Under the pieces are notes generated by a model. It was not told where the DNA came from. It did no database searches and was given only the letters and a program-made list of their open reading frames with translations. Shown piece by piece: positions 1-5,806 of a stretch of 8,905 bases of DNA (position 1 is the first letter of the stretch; each line of letters opens with the position of its first letter). The DNA is from Candidatus Parvarchaeota archaeon. GTDB taxonomy: Archaea; Micrarchaeota; Micrarchaeia; Anstonellales; VGKX01. The position numbers and the translations under genes were made by a program. Location: the NCBI GenBank assembly GCA_016866895.1, contig VGKX01000037.1, forward strand, positions 1-8,905, in the 5' to 3' direction.

Positions 1-1
1 A

Positions 2-106
2 GACAGGGCGAGGGGGGGCGCGATAACCGCGCCAGGGGCAAGCGCACTGAATACAGGGGAAGAGGGGACGATTACTGAGCCAATCCGATTCGGTTCTTAC
101 CAATAA
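2..106 (+). CDS. Possible 3' end of an unrecognised upstream gene (partial)
   Basis: Two + strand frames are open from the window edge. One ends at TAA 104-106 and gives a 34-residue tail with mixed hydrophobic content (ends RFGSYQ). The other ends at TGA 76-78 and gives an Arg/Gly-rich, strongly charged tail. Both use the AGG-rich codons seen in neighbouring genes, so I cannot decide which is real; the coordinates follow the longer one. Neither tail is recognisable as a known family. A T-rich stretch follows and could serve as both transcription end and promoter for ribB. Confidence 0.25.
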   Translation, partial: DRARGGAITAPGASALNTGEEGTITEPIRFGSYQ

Positions 107-118
107 TTGAGTAGTCTT

Positions 119-131
119 GATTTATATTTTC
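119..131 (+). promoter_or_regulatory. Probable TATA box for the riboflavin cluster
   Basis: The stretch TTTATATTTT (121-130) is the best archaeal TATA-like element before ribB. Transcription would start about 25 bp downstream, near 150, giving a leader of about 70 nt. The leader holds two weak inverted repeats: GCTGC 150-154 with GCAGC 173-177, and CAATA 177-181 with TATTG 189-193. These could fold, but they are short and I see no FMN-riboswitch-like architecture. Confidence 0.4.
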
Positions 132-218
132 GGAATAAGGAATAGTGAAGCTGCTGGATAAAGGACATTTTCGCAGCAATAGGGCTGTTATTGGCAATTT
201 GGATTAGGGGTATGTTTT

Positions 219-902
219 ATGCCTGACTCTAAGAAAATTGGAATGGCCATTGAGGCCCTCAGGGATGGCAGGCCTATACTTGTGTTTGACTTTGAGGGAA
301 GGGAGGGCGAGGCGGATATAATAGTCCATGCCTCAAGCGCAACGCCTGACATAATCGCCATGATGAGGCAGGATGCAGGCGGGCTTGTCTGCCTAGCAAC
401 TGACAACCGGGTCGCAAAAAAGATAGGGTTACCATACCTGGCAGACCTTTACTCAAAAAATAGTAATCCGCTTTTGAGAAAGATTGCGTATGGGAAAACA
501 AGGTACGGCGACAAGCCGGCTTTCTCAGTTTCGATAAATTCGGTGAAGGCATTTACAGGGATTACTGACAACGACAGGGCAATGACTGCAAAGGCTTTTG
601 CAAAAGTTGCTGAAAGCGCAAATGGCATGAAAAAGGAATTTGAAGGCGGCTTCAAGTCGCCAGGGCATGTGCAGCTTCTAATTGGAAAGGGCCTAAAGCA
701 CAGGAAAGGGCACACTGAGCTTTCCCTTGAGCTTGCAAGAAAGGCGGGGCTTGCCCCTGCAGTGCTTTTGTGCGAGATGCTTTGCAACAGCGGCGGAAAG
801 TGCGGCAGGGGATGCGGCAAGGCGCTTGCAAAAAAAGAAGCAGATGAATATGCAAGGAAAAACAGGCTTGTTTTTATAGAAGGCAGGGACATAATAGCCT
901 GA
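219..902 (+). CDS. ribB: 3,4-dihydroxy-2-butanone 4-phosphate synthase
   Basis: This cytosolic enzyme converts ribulose 5-phosphate to 3,4-dihydroxy-2-butanone 4-phosphate plus formate, supplying the four-carbon unit for lumazine. At 227 residues it is a stand-alone archaeal-size protein with no fused GTP cyclohydrolase II. Visible family motifs are REGEAD (28-33, acidic substrate/metal loop), RQDAGGLVC (50-58), TGITDNDRA (113-121), SPGHVQLL (147-154) and GHTE (164-167). By alignment to the Methanocaldococcus enzyme as I recall it, Glu29 and His165 are the likely metal ligands. The ATG is preceded by a GGGGT stretch at 207-211. Odd: after CEML (185-188) there is a small insertion giving cysteines at 185, 189, 195 and 199, where relatives have a short acidic turn. 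It is the first gene of the rib cluster, 62 nt before ribC, and ends in TGA. Confidence 0.95.
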   Translation: MPDSKKIGMAIEALRDGRPILVFDFEGREGEADIIVHASSATPDIIAMMRQDAGGLVCLATDNRVAKKIGLPYLADLYSKNSNPLLRKIAYGKTRYGDKPAFSVSINSVKAFTGITDNDRAMTAKAFAKVAESANGMKKEFEGGFKSPGHVQLLIGKGLKHRKGHTELSLELARKAGLAPAVLLCEMLCNSGGKCGRGCGKALAKKEADEYARKNRLVFIEGRDIIA

Positions 903-948
903 AAAAGGCAAGGGAAAGGCAAAGGGGAATTTTGGCACTCTGCCTTTT
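903..948 (+). repeat. Inverted repeat in the ribB-ribC gap
   Basis: AAAAGGCA (903-910) is the exact reverse complement of TGCCTTTT (941-948), with a 30-nt loop. A second AAAGGCA copy at 915-921 could pair instead with the same right arm. The right arm lies just before the GGAAG stretch upstream of the ribC ATG, so the structure could modulate ribC translation. It has no T-run after it and does not look like a terminator. The function is speculative. Confidence 0.25.
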
Positions 949-964
949 GGAAGCAGTTGATTGC

Positions 965-1450
965 ATGGTCAATAGGCTAAAAATCGGGTTGGCTGACACT
1001 ACTTTTGCGCGGGCAGACATGGCAGGCTTCGCGATAGACGAAATAAACAGGAAGTTTCCTGATTTGCAAAAGGAATTCGTGAGGCGCACTGTTCCTGGCA
1101 TAAAGGATCTGCCTGTCGAGTGCAAGCTTTTGTATGAGCGGGACAAATGCGACATGGTGATTGCATTCGGGATGGTTGGCAAAGAGGCTGTTGACAAGAC
1201 ATGCGGGCATGAGGCGTCTTTAGGCCTCCAGTGGGCAAAACTAATGACAAACAAGCATATTGTCGAGGTATTCGTGCATGAGGATGAGGGGAAAAACGAA
1301 AAGGATTTAGGCTCAATTTTTGAGGACAGGGCAAGAAAGCACGCCATAAATGCGGTGCTGCTTGCAACAAACCAGCAGGAGCTGACAAAATACGCAGGGC
1401 TGGGCTTAAGGCAAGGAAGAATGCATGTTGGAAAGATAGTTCGCGAGTAG
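965..1450 (+). CDS. ribC: Archaeal-type riboflavin synthase
   Basis: This enzyme catalyses the dismutation of two 6,7-dimethyl-8-ribityllumazine molecules to riboflavin and the pyrimidinedione precursor. The archaeal form is unrelated to the bacterial trimeric RibE and is homologous to lumazine synthase. At 161 residues it matches the archaeal family almost end to end: DTTFAR (11-16), TVPGIKDLP (42-50), HEASLGL (82-88), LMTNKHIVEVFVHEDE (93-108) and GLRQG (147-151). I chose ATG 965 because the family's N-terminal VGIVDTTFAR-like strand begins right after it; an in-frame TTG at 932 would add 11 residues with no family support. Shine-Dalgarno pairing is weak (GGAAG about 11 nt upstream). It lies 11 nt before ribH, suggesting co-transcription, and ends in TAG. 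Confidence 0.93.
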   Translation: MVNRLKIGLADTTFARADMAGFAIDEINRKFPDLQKEFVRRTVPGIKDLPVECKLLYERDKCDMVIAFGMVGKEAVDKTCGHEASLGLQWAKLMTNKHIVEVFVHEDEGKNEKDLGSIFEDRARKHAINAVLLATNQQELTKYAGLGLRQGRMHVGKIVRE

Positions 1451-1461
1451 GCGGGAGTTTT

Positions 1462-1866
1462 ATGATTAAGCTTGCGATAATCGTCTGCGATTTTAACGAG
1501 GAGATAACCAAGAGAATGGAGAGGGCGGCACTCGTTCATGCGGCCATGCTTGGCGCAAAGGTTGGCAAGGTTTATCATGTGCCAGGTGCATTTGACGCGC
1601 CATTTGCGCTAAAAATAGCCCTTGCAAAAAAAAATGTCGATGCCTGCATTGTGCTTGGGGCCGTGGTAAAAGGAAAGACCGACCATGATGAAGTAGTTGT
1701 TGAGGCGTGCGCGTCTGCAATTTCAAAGCTTAGCCTTGAATTTGGAAAGCCTGTTGGCTTTGGGGTGATTGGCCCTGATGCGACTTGGGCATACGCAAAA
1801 AAAGTGTCCGAAGAATATGCAAAGAGGGCTGTTGGCGCGGCAGTGGAATTAAGCAGGCTAAAGTAA
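1462..1866 (+). CDS. ribH: 6,7-dimethyl-8-ribityllumazine synthase
   Basis: This enzyme condenses 5-amino-6-ribitylaminouracil with 3,4-dihydroxy-2-butanone 4-phosphate, the RibB product, to give the lumazine substrate of RibC. At 134 residues it is the compact archaeal size. Motifs seen are the substrate-stacking FN (11-12), PGAFDAP (41-47), the GAVVKGKTDHDEVV loop (66-79) with the probable catalytic His75, and KRAVGAAVEL near the C-terminus. A GGGAG Shine-Dalgarno at 1453-1457 sits close before ATG 1462. It follows ribC by 11 nt and ends in TAA. Family members form pentamers or 60-mer capsids; which applies here cannot be told from the sequence. Confidence 0.94.
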   Translation: MIKLAIIVCDFNEEITKRMERAALVHAAMLGAKVGKVYHVPGAFDAPFALKIALAKKNVDACIVLGAVVKGKTDHDEVVVEACASAISKLSLEFGKPVGFGVIGPDATWAYAKKVSEEYAKRAVGAAVELSRLK

Positions 1867-1878
1867 GTGGAGAAATGA

Positions 1879-1953
1879 ATGGAAAACTTCGGCTTGCAGT
1901 TTGATGAGTTCGGCTTAGATTGAAGTGATTTTCTGGATAAAGACGAACTTTTT
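1879..1953 (+). other. In-frame segment upstream of ribD, broken by TGA
   Basis: An ATG at 1879 lies 7 nt after a TGGAG Shine-Dalgarno-like site (1868-1872). It opens a frame that is in phase with ribD but is stopped by TGA at 1921-1923 after 14 codons. After the TGA the frame is open again into ribD and reads DKDELFMKKAIGLA (the final M is the annotated ribD start). Bacterial RibD proteins begin with a comparable DE-(Y/F)(Y/F)M segment, so part of the family N-terminus seems to lie upstream of the first usable ATG. Only a CTG (1933) is available in between. Possibilities are a nonsense change in the original N-terminus, a short leader peptide, or a consensus error. Confidence 0.45.
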
Positions 1954-3075
1954 ATGAAAAAAGCAATTGGGCTTGCATTGTTGGCAGACCCAACCCCAAA
2001 CCCGCATGTTGGAGCGCTTGTTGTTAAAAGCGGGAAAGTTATTGCGACCGGTTTTCACAAAATGGCCGGGATGGCGCATGCGGAGATAGAAGCAATAAGA
2101 AAGCTTGGCAGAACGGAAAAACATGTTGTTTCAAAGGCAAAGGGCGCAACGCTTTTTGTGACACTTGAGCCCTGCTCGCATTATGGCAGGACACCGCCTT
2201 GTACGCAGGCAATTATTAAAGCCGGTTTTTCAAGGGTTGTTTTTGGGGCAGGCGACCCAACTGCAAAAAACTCAGGCAGCAAGGGCGCAAGAGAATTGAT
2301 GGCTGCGGGGATTGAGGTAAAGGGGGGCGTGCTTGCAGGCAAGTGCCTTGAAATAAATCCGTATTTTGAAAAGCTTGCAAGAACCGGCCTTCCATACGTA
2401 TCTGTCAAGTGGGCAATGTCTGCAGACGGCAAGATTGCCACAAGGACAGGCGACTCAAAATGGATAACAGGCAATAATTCAAGATGGCGTGTTCAGGGGC
2501 TTAGGGCAAGGCATGATGCAGTGCTTGTTGGGATTGGGACTGTTATGAAGGATGACGCACGCCTGACTGTAAGGCAGGGGGGGCGCGATAAGGTTATTCG
2601 GCAGCCATATAGGGTTGTACTTGACACTGGCTTGAAAATACCGTTAAATGCAAAAGCCATAGGAACAGACGGCAGGCTTGTTGTTGCAACATGCTCAAAG
2701 GACAAGGACAGGATTAGGATGCTTGAAAGAAAGAGGGTGCGCGTGCTTGTATTTGGCGGCGAAAAAATACCGATAAAAAAACTTCTTGAAAAACTTGCAA
2801 GTCTTGACATCTCAAGTGTTCTTGTTGAGGGTGGCGGGGAGACGATTGCAAGCTTTGCATTTGATAAAAAAAATTCTGGGGCCGGGTTTGTTGACATGTT
2901 CTACTTTTTCATTGCCCCCAAGCTGATTGGCGGCAGGGAGGCAAAAACCCCGGTTGAGGGAAGCGGCATTGGAAGAATGCGGCAGGCAAAAAATCTTGTT
3001 TTTAAAAGCGTTGAGAAAATCGGGGACGACTTGCTTATTGTGGCAAAGCCAGCAAATCAGAAAAACTTTGAATAG
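1954..3075 (+). CDS. ribD: Bifunctional pyrimidine deaminase/reductase RibD
   Basis: The enzyme carries out two middle steps of riboflavin synthesis: deamination of diaminohydroxyphosphoribosylaminopyrimidine, then NADPH-dependent reduction of the ribosyl side chain. At 373 residues it has the normal two-domain bacterial layout. The zinc-dependent cytidine-deaminase-like domain (about 1-145) has HAE (42-44) with catalytic Glu44, and PCSHYGRTPPC (73-83) with zinc ligands Cys74 and Cys83. The DHFR-like reductase domain (about 147-365) has KWAMSADGKIA (152-162), ITG (171-173), DAVLVGIGTVMKDD (188-201) and VEGGGETIA (291-299). Most archaea are described as using a separate reductase acting before the deaminase, so this fusion is probably of bacterial origin. 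The N-terminus is a few residues shorter than usual and family-like codons continue upstream. It ends the rib cluster with TAG. Confidence 0.94.
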   Translation: MKKAIGLALLADPTPNPHVGALVVKSGKVIATGFHKMAGMAHAEIEAIRKLGRTEKHVVSKAKGATLFVTLEPCSHYGRTPPCTQAIIKAGFSRVVFGAGDPTAKNSGSKGARELMAAGIEVKGGVLAGKCLEINPYFEKLARTGLPYVSVKWAMSADGKIATRTGDSKWITGNNSRWRVQGLRARHDAVLVGIGTVMKDDARLTVRQGGRDKVIRQPYRVVLDTGLKIPLNAKAIGTDGRLVVATCSKDKDRIRMLERKRVRVLVFGGEKIPIKKLLEKLASLDISSVLVEGGGETIASFAFDKKNSGAGFVDMFYFFIAPKLIGGREAKTPVEGSGIGRMRQAKNLVFKSVEKIGDDLLIVAKPANQKNFE

Positions 3076-3326
3076 ATTTTCCCCAAAGACTTTAAAACAA
3101 GCACGCCAAAATTGTTTTAGTCACACAATAATTAATGCAATTTGATAGAGCTAGCTTTCGATTGGATTGCTGGCTTACGGCATGGTATTGTGGATTTGCA
3201 ATTGGATGTTGCGGAATTGCGGCAAGTATTGGTTTGCAAAGGGTTTTGTTTATGGCATTGCCAGAATCAAAGTTAATCCGCCAGGAGCAAATAATTCGCG
3301 ACATGCAGCTGACAAGCGAGGTAAAG
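3076..3326. other. Gap between ribD and the winged-helix gene
   Basis: About 250 bp with no convincing gene. It holds AT-rich elements TTTAAAA (about 3090) and AATAATTAATG (about 3126) that could act as promoter or termination signals. The frame of the downstream gene is open back to about 3135, but the encoded stretch is Cys/Trp-rich and unlike a DNA-binding protein N-terminus, so I treat it as non-coding, with an ATG at 3252 as the only credible alternative start. Confidence 0.3.
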
Positions 3327-3722
3327 ATGACTAAAAAATCGCTTGTCAGGTATGTGGCACTTTCCCTTGGGCTTATTTTACCTGGCGAGAGCAGGACTCT
3401 GATGCTCGATATTCTTGAGGCGCTGATGTTTGCCCATTTTGAGGAGCAGCCGCCAGACATCCACCAGCTGCTTGCAAGGATTGCAAAAATCCAGAGTATA
3501 GAGGTGGAGAAGGTCAATCCCAAAGCAGTGCGCTACCACACACTTGAGCTGAAAAAGCGCGGTATAATTGAGAGAAAGGAGCACAAGTACTGCTTTACAA
3601 TGCCGCCGCTTGCAGACGAGCCTGATTTGGGGGCTGCACTTGAGCATGTGTATTTGGAAAACTGCAAAACTTCTTTTGAGAAGATAAAAAAGGCGATAGG
3701 GACGCTGGAAAGCATGAGATAA
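3327..3722 (+). CDS. Small winged-helix DNA-binding protein
   Basis: A 131-residue protein with no signal peptide or membrane segment. The helical N-terminal half (SLVRYVALSLGL, 5-16; TLMLDILEAL, 24-33) leads to a winged-helix domain: a probable recognition helix and turn at KAVRYHTLELKKRGIIERK (66-84), followed by a wing strand HKYCFT (86-91). The C-terminal 40 residues are charged and helical, possibly for dimerisation. I chose ATG 3327 because GAGGT at 3318-3322 stands 4 nt before it. ATG 3252 would add 25 residues (ALPESKLIRQEQIIRDM... type) and cannot be excluded. It is probably an archaeal transcriptional regulator; its target is not evident. It lies 250 bp after ribD, so it is not clearly part of the rib operon. 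It ends in TAA. Confidence 0.75.
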   Translation: MTKKSLVRYVALSLGLILPGESRTLMLDILEALMFAHFEEQPPDIHQLLARIAKIQSIEVEKVNPKAVRYHTLELKKRGIIERKEHKYCFTMPPLADEPDLGAALEHVYLENCKTSFEKIKKAIGTLESMR

Positions 3723-3736
3723 ACCAGCGTAAAAAG

Positions 3737-4000
3737 CGCTTGACACTGAGGAGCATGCGATAAGGGCGATGGAATTGGGTGGTACAGGCAGTTATTGGAT
3801 AAGCTTGGAAAAACAAAAGCGATGAATACTGCATCAAAATAGGAACTGCCTATGTGAACTGCGTACTTGCACCAGGAAGCTTTGCAAGGTCTGACAGCGT
3901 AATTCGGATTAGAGCTGGACAGGTTGTAAGGGCATTGGGCAAATGCACCCCGGAATTTTACAAAAAGCTTGCAGGCAGAATGATAAGCCCGATAGAATAA
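3737..4000 (+). pseudogene. Frameshifted gene remnant, unknown family
   Basis: Codon use here is gene-like but split over two frames. The first part (3737 to about 3820) reads LDTEEHAIRAMELGGTGSYW and onward, then hits TGA. The second part, one frame over (from about 3815 to TAA 3998-4000), contains APGSFARSDSVIRIRAGQ and ends AGRMISPIE. The frames cross in the A-rich stretch AAAAACAAAAGC (about 3808-3820), as expected of a one-base indel. No ATG with a ribosome site starts either part. I do not recognise the protein. It follows the winged-helix gene on the same strand and is convergent with the minus-strand array. Alternatively this is a fortuitously open intergenic stretch. Confidence 0.4.
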
Positions 4001-4061
4001 AGAAACTTCTTTTGCCAAGTTGATTGCTGGTTTGATGCAAAGCATTGCTGGCTTGTCAAGT

Positions 4062-4907
4062 TTACATATCGGGTCTTTTGAGAAAGCCATCTTCCCTCAT
4101 CAGTTTGACAACGGCAAGCGCGTATTCTGGCATAAAGTCGAATTTTCCCTGGCTCCCAAGCATCAGGTACTGTGAAAGCCTGTTTGTCTGGATGGAATAG
4201 CCCCGGTCAATATTATACTTCAAGAAAAGGCTATTGGACGAATCAAGGCTTGCCCCATAATATGGGTAGCGCGATTTGATTATGGCTTTTTGGCTTTCAG
4301 CATTGGAATATTGCGTATGCAAAGTGCTTGCAAATTTGCCAAAAATGCGGCGGATGTTTTCCCAAGGAGGGTTGAGCATGCGTGATATCTGCCTTGCGGC
4401 ATCATCAAAGTTTCCTTCCGGAACAACCAGTATTTCATTTGTAAAGAAAAGATTGTCAAGCTCCATGCAAATTTGCGGATTCAGATGGCCCTGCGCTTTT
4501 GGCTTGAAATATTGCAGATAGGTTGGGTCGATTATGACGCGCTTTCCCTGGAAAACTGATGCAAGCAAGGTGTGATTCCAAAGAACGCTTTCATGAACTT
4601 CAAACAAGTGTCCTTTGGACTCAAGAAGAAACTGGAGTATTGCAGATGCCTCGTTGCAAAGGCCGCGCCTTAGGATTGAGTTTCCGGGGTTTTCATTTGA
4701 GATTAAAGGGGCAAACAAACAGCGGCTTTTGGCAATAGCATGGAGATACTTGACAAGGTAGGGTTTGAGGGATTTTGCATCTTGCCTAATTTTATCCAGA
4801 TGGTTTTTAGGCAGGCAGGCAAGCGGCTGTTTTGAACAAATAACAGTGCTTTTGCTTGTGGCTTGATGCTGGCGCGCATCAGAGTTTGCATTGTAAATCG
4901 GTTGCAT
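4062..4907 (-). CDS. Transglutaminase-like Cys-His-Asp protein, paralog A
   Basis: A 281-residue protein, the last of three tandem minus-strand paralogs. Its core matches the papain-like fold of transglutaminase-like enzymes: RGLCNEA (81-87) with candidate nucleophile Cys84, NHTLLA (111-116) with His112, and VIIDPTYLQYF (124-134) with Asp127. The core is preceded by a helical segment LDKIRQDAKSLKPYLVKYL (37-55) shared with the third paralog. The C-terminal half (160-281) is family-specific and mostly helical; it starts with EILVVPEG and ends with REDGF. No signal peptide or membrane helix is visible, so it is probably cytosolic. It starts 18 nt after the stop of paralog B and in the same frame, with AGGTT upstream. 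The activity (peptidase, amidase or acyltransferase) is unknown; the His-Asp spacing of 15 also fits arylamine N-acetyltransferases, but DPT favours the transglutaminase type. It ends in TAA. Confidence 0.75.
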   Translation of the reverse strand: MQPIYNANSDARQHQATSKSTVICSKQPLACLPKNHLDKIRQDAKSLKPYLVKYLHAIAKSRCLFAPLISNENPGNSILRRGLCNEASAILQFLLESKGHLFEVHESVLWNHTLLASVFQGKRVIIDPTYLQYFKPKAQGHLNPQICMELDNLFFTNEILVVPEGNFDDAARQISRMLNPPWENIRRIFGKFASTLHTQYSNAESQKAIIKSRYPYYGASLDSSNSLFLKYNIDRGYSIQTNRLSQYLMLGSQGKFDFMPEYALAVVKLMREDGFLKRPDM

Positions 4908-4925
4908 GGAAAAACCTGAAATGCC

Positions 4926-5666
4926 CTAAAATTCATATCCTTCTTTTTGAAGCAAATGTGCAAGCTGCATATGGGAATACAGAAGTTTTGTGATGTCTTT
5001 CCAGCTTGCCATGTCTTTGTGCAGCTGATAGGGATTTTCATCATAATGCGAAAGGGTGTAAATTGACTTGAGGGTTTTAAGCAATTGGGCTTTTGGAATG
5101 CCTAAAGAGTGGTACCTTAGTTTTGCAAGCTCAATGACACGCTCAAGTGGCATCTGCGAGCAGTACTGTTTGGCAAGTGCAGGAAACTGTTTTAGGGCTT
5201 TGGCATTAGCCTTGTCAAACCATTTTGCGAGCCTGGCAAGCGTGCCTTTTTGTATAACAAGTATCTCCTGCTTTGGCAAAAGCATTGAGTCAAGCCGTTT
5301 TTCAAGCTCACGTGAGCCAATTGAACTGTTGGCATTAAAAAAATGCTAGAGATATGTCGGGTCAATTATTATTGAAGCGTCCTTACATGGTTTTGCAAGC
5401 ACAACATGCCCAAGAACCGCATTGGTGTATTCGGTGAAATTGTGGCCTTTATTCCCTAGCAGGTATGCAAGTATGCCGCAGGCAACGCCGCAAAAAGGGT
5501 ATTTGAGGGCATTTTCCTTTAAAGGAACAAAATAGGGATTGAGTTCATATTCGCCAGGAAATGAGATTGCAAAAACCGCCTTTTCAAGTGCCGGCTTAAA
5601 AGCAAGGATGTCCATGCCAAGCTTTTTTGCGTAACTGTGCTTTGGTTTGAAATAAATTGGTTTCAT
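4926..5666 (-). pseudogene. Transglutaminase-like paralog B with in-frame TAG
   Basis: This is the middle member of the array, 246 codons. Starting from ATG 5666 it begins MKPIY, much like MQPIY of paralog A. The core is intact: FCGVACG (58-64) with Cys59 aligning to the nucleophile, GHVVLA (86-91) with His87, and IIIDPTYL (99-106) with Asp102. Codon 107 is TAG (5346-5348), where A and C both have Gln; the frame then continues with HFF and 139 codons in total, including KQEILVIQKG and the family ending KEGY, to a second TAG at 4926-4928. There is no other stop or frameshift. CAG to TAG is a single transition, so a recent nonsense mutation is the simplest view; readthrough or a consensus error are alternatives. 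Without readthrough the product loses its C-terminal half. Upstream ATGs at 5702 and 5792 are possible starts. It lies about 140 nt after paralog C. Confidence 0.7.
5346..5348 (-). other. In-frame TAG codon at a conserved Gln position
   Basis: The codon interrupts paralog B directly after DPTYL. The aligned residues are DPTYLQYF in A and DPTHLQFF in C, against DPTYL-stop-HF here. TAG also ends ribC, ribD, the HTH regulator gene, paralog C and paralog B itself, so it functions as an ordinary stop in this genome. Confidence 0.8.
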
Positions 5667-5806
5667 GTTTGCATTTTTTTTGATTGGATGTGGAAACTGC
5701 ATTTTCTCTTGCTTGAGTTTTGAATGGAAAGGGCTTTCAGTCGGTGCTTTAGAAGACCCAATTGCGCAAATAATAAGTCTTGAGCCGCGCATATGAATCA
5801 ACGTTC

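Noticed and set aside
131..218. FMN riboswitch in the ribB leader
   Set aside because: The leader is only about 70 nt and has two weak 5-bp repeats; the multi-stem FMN aptamer needs well over 100 nt and its conserved loops are absent.
449..922. Long minus-strand open frames across ribB, ribC, ribD and the HMG-CoA synthase gene
   Set aside because: They are complements of strongly recognisable genes, have Ser/Phe/Pro/Leu-rich antisense composition and match no family.
1921..1923. Selenocysteine at the TGA upstream of ribD
   Set aside because: RibD has no known selenocysteine at its N-terminus, no cysteine is expected at that position, and no selenocysteine-type stem-loop was noticed.
3135..3326. 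Longer N-terminus for the winged-helix protein beginning at 3135
   Set aside because: The added stretch is Cys/Trp/Ile-rich with no ribosome site, whereas ATG 3327 has GAGGT at good spacing. A start at 3252 remains possible.
5346..5348. Genome-wide recoding of TAG (pyrrolysine or glutamine) to explain the amber codon in paralog B
   Set aside because: TAG ends at least five genes at their expected lengths in this window (ribC, ribD, the HTH regulator gene, paralogs B and C), so it is used as an ordinary stop. Occasional readthrough is not excluded.
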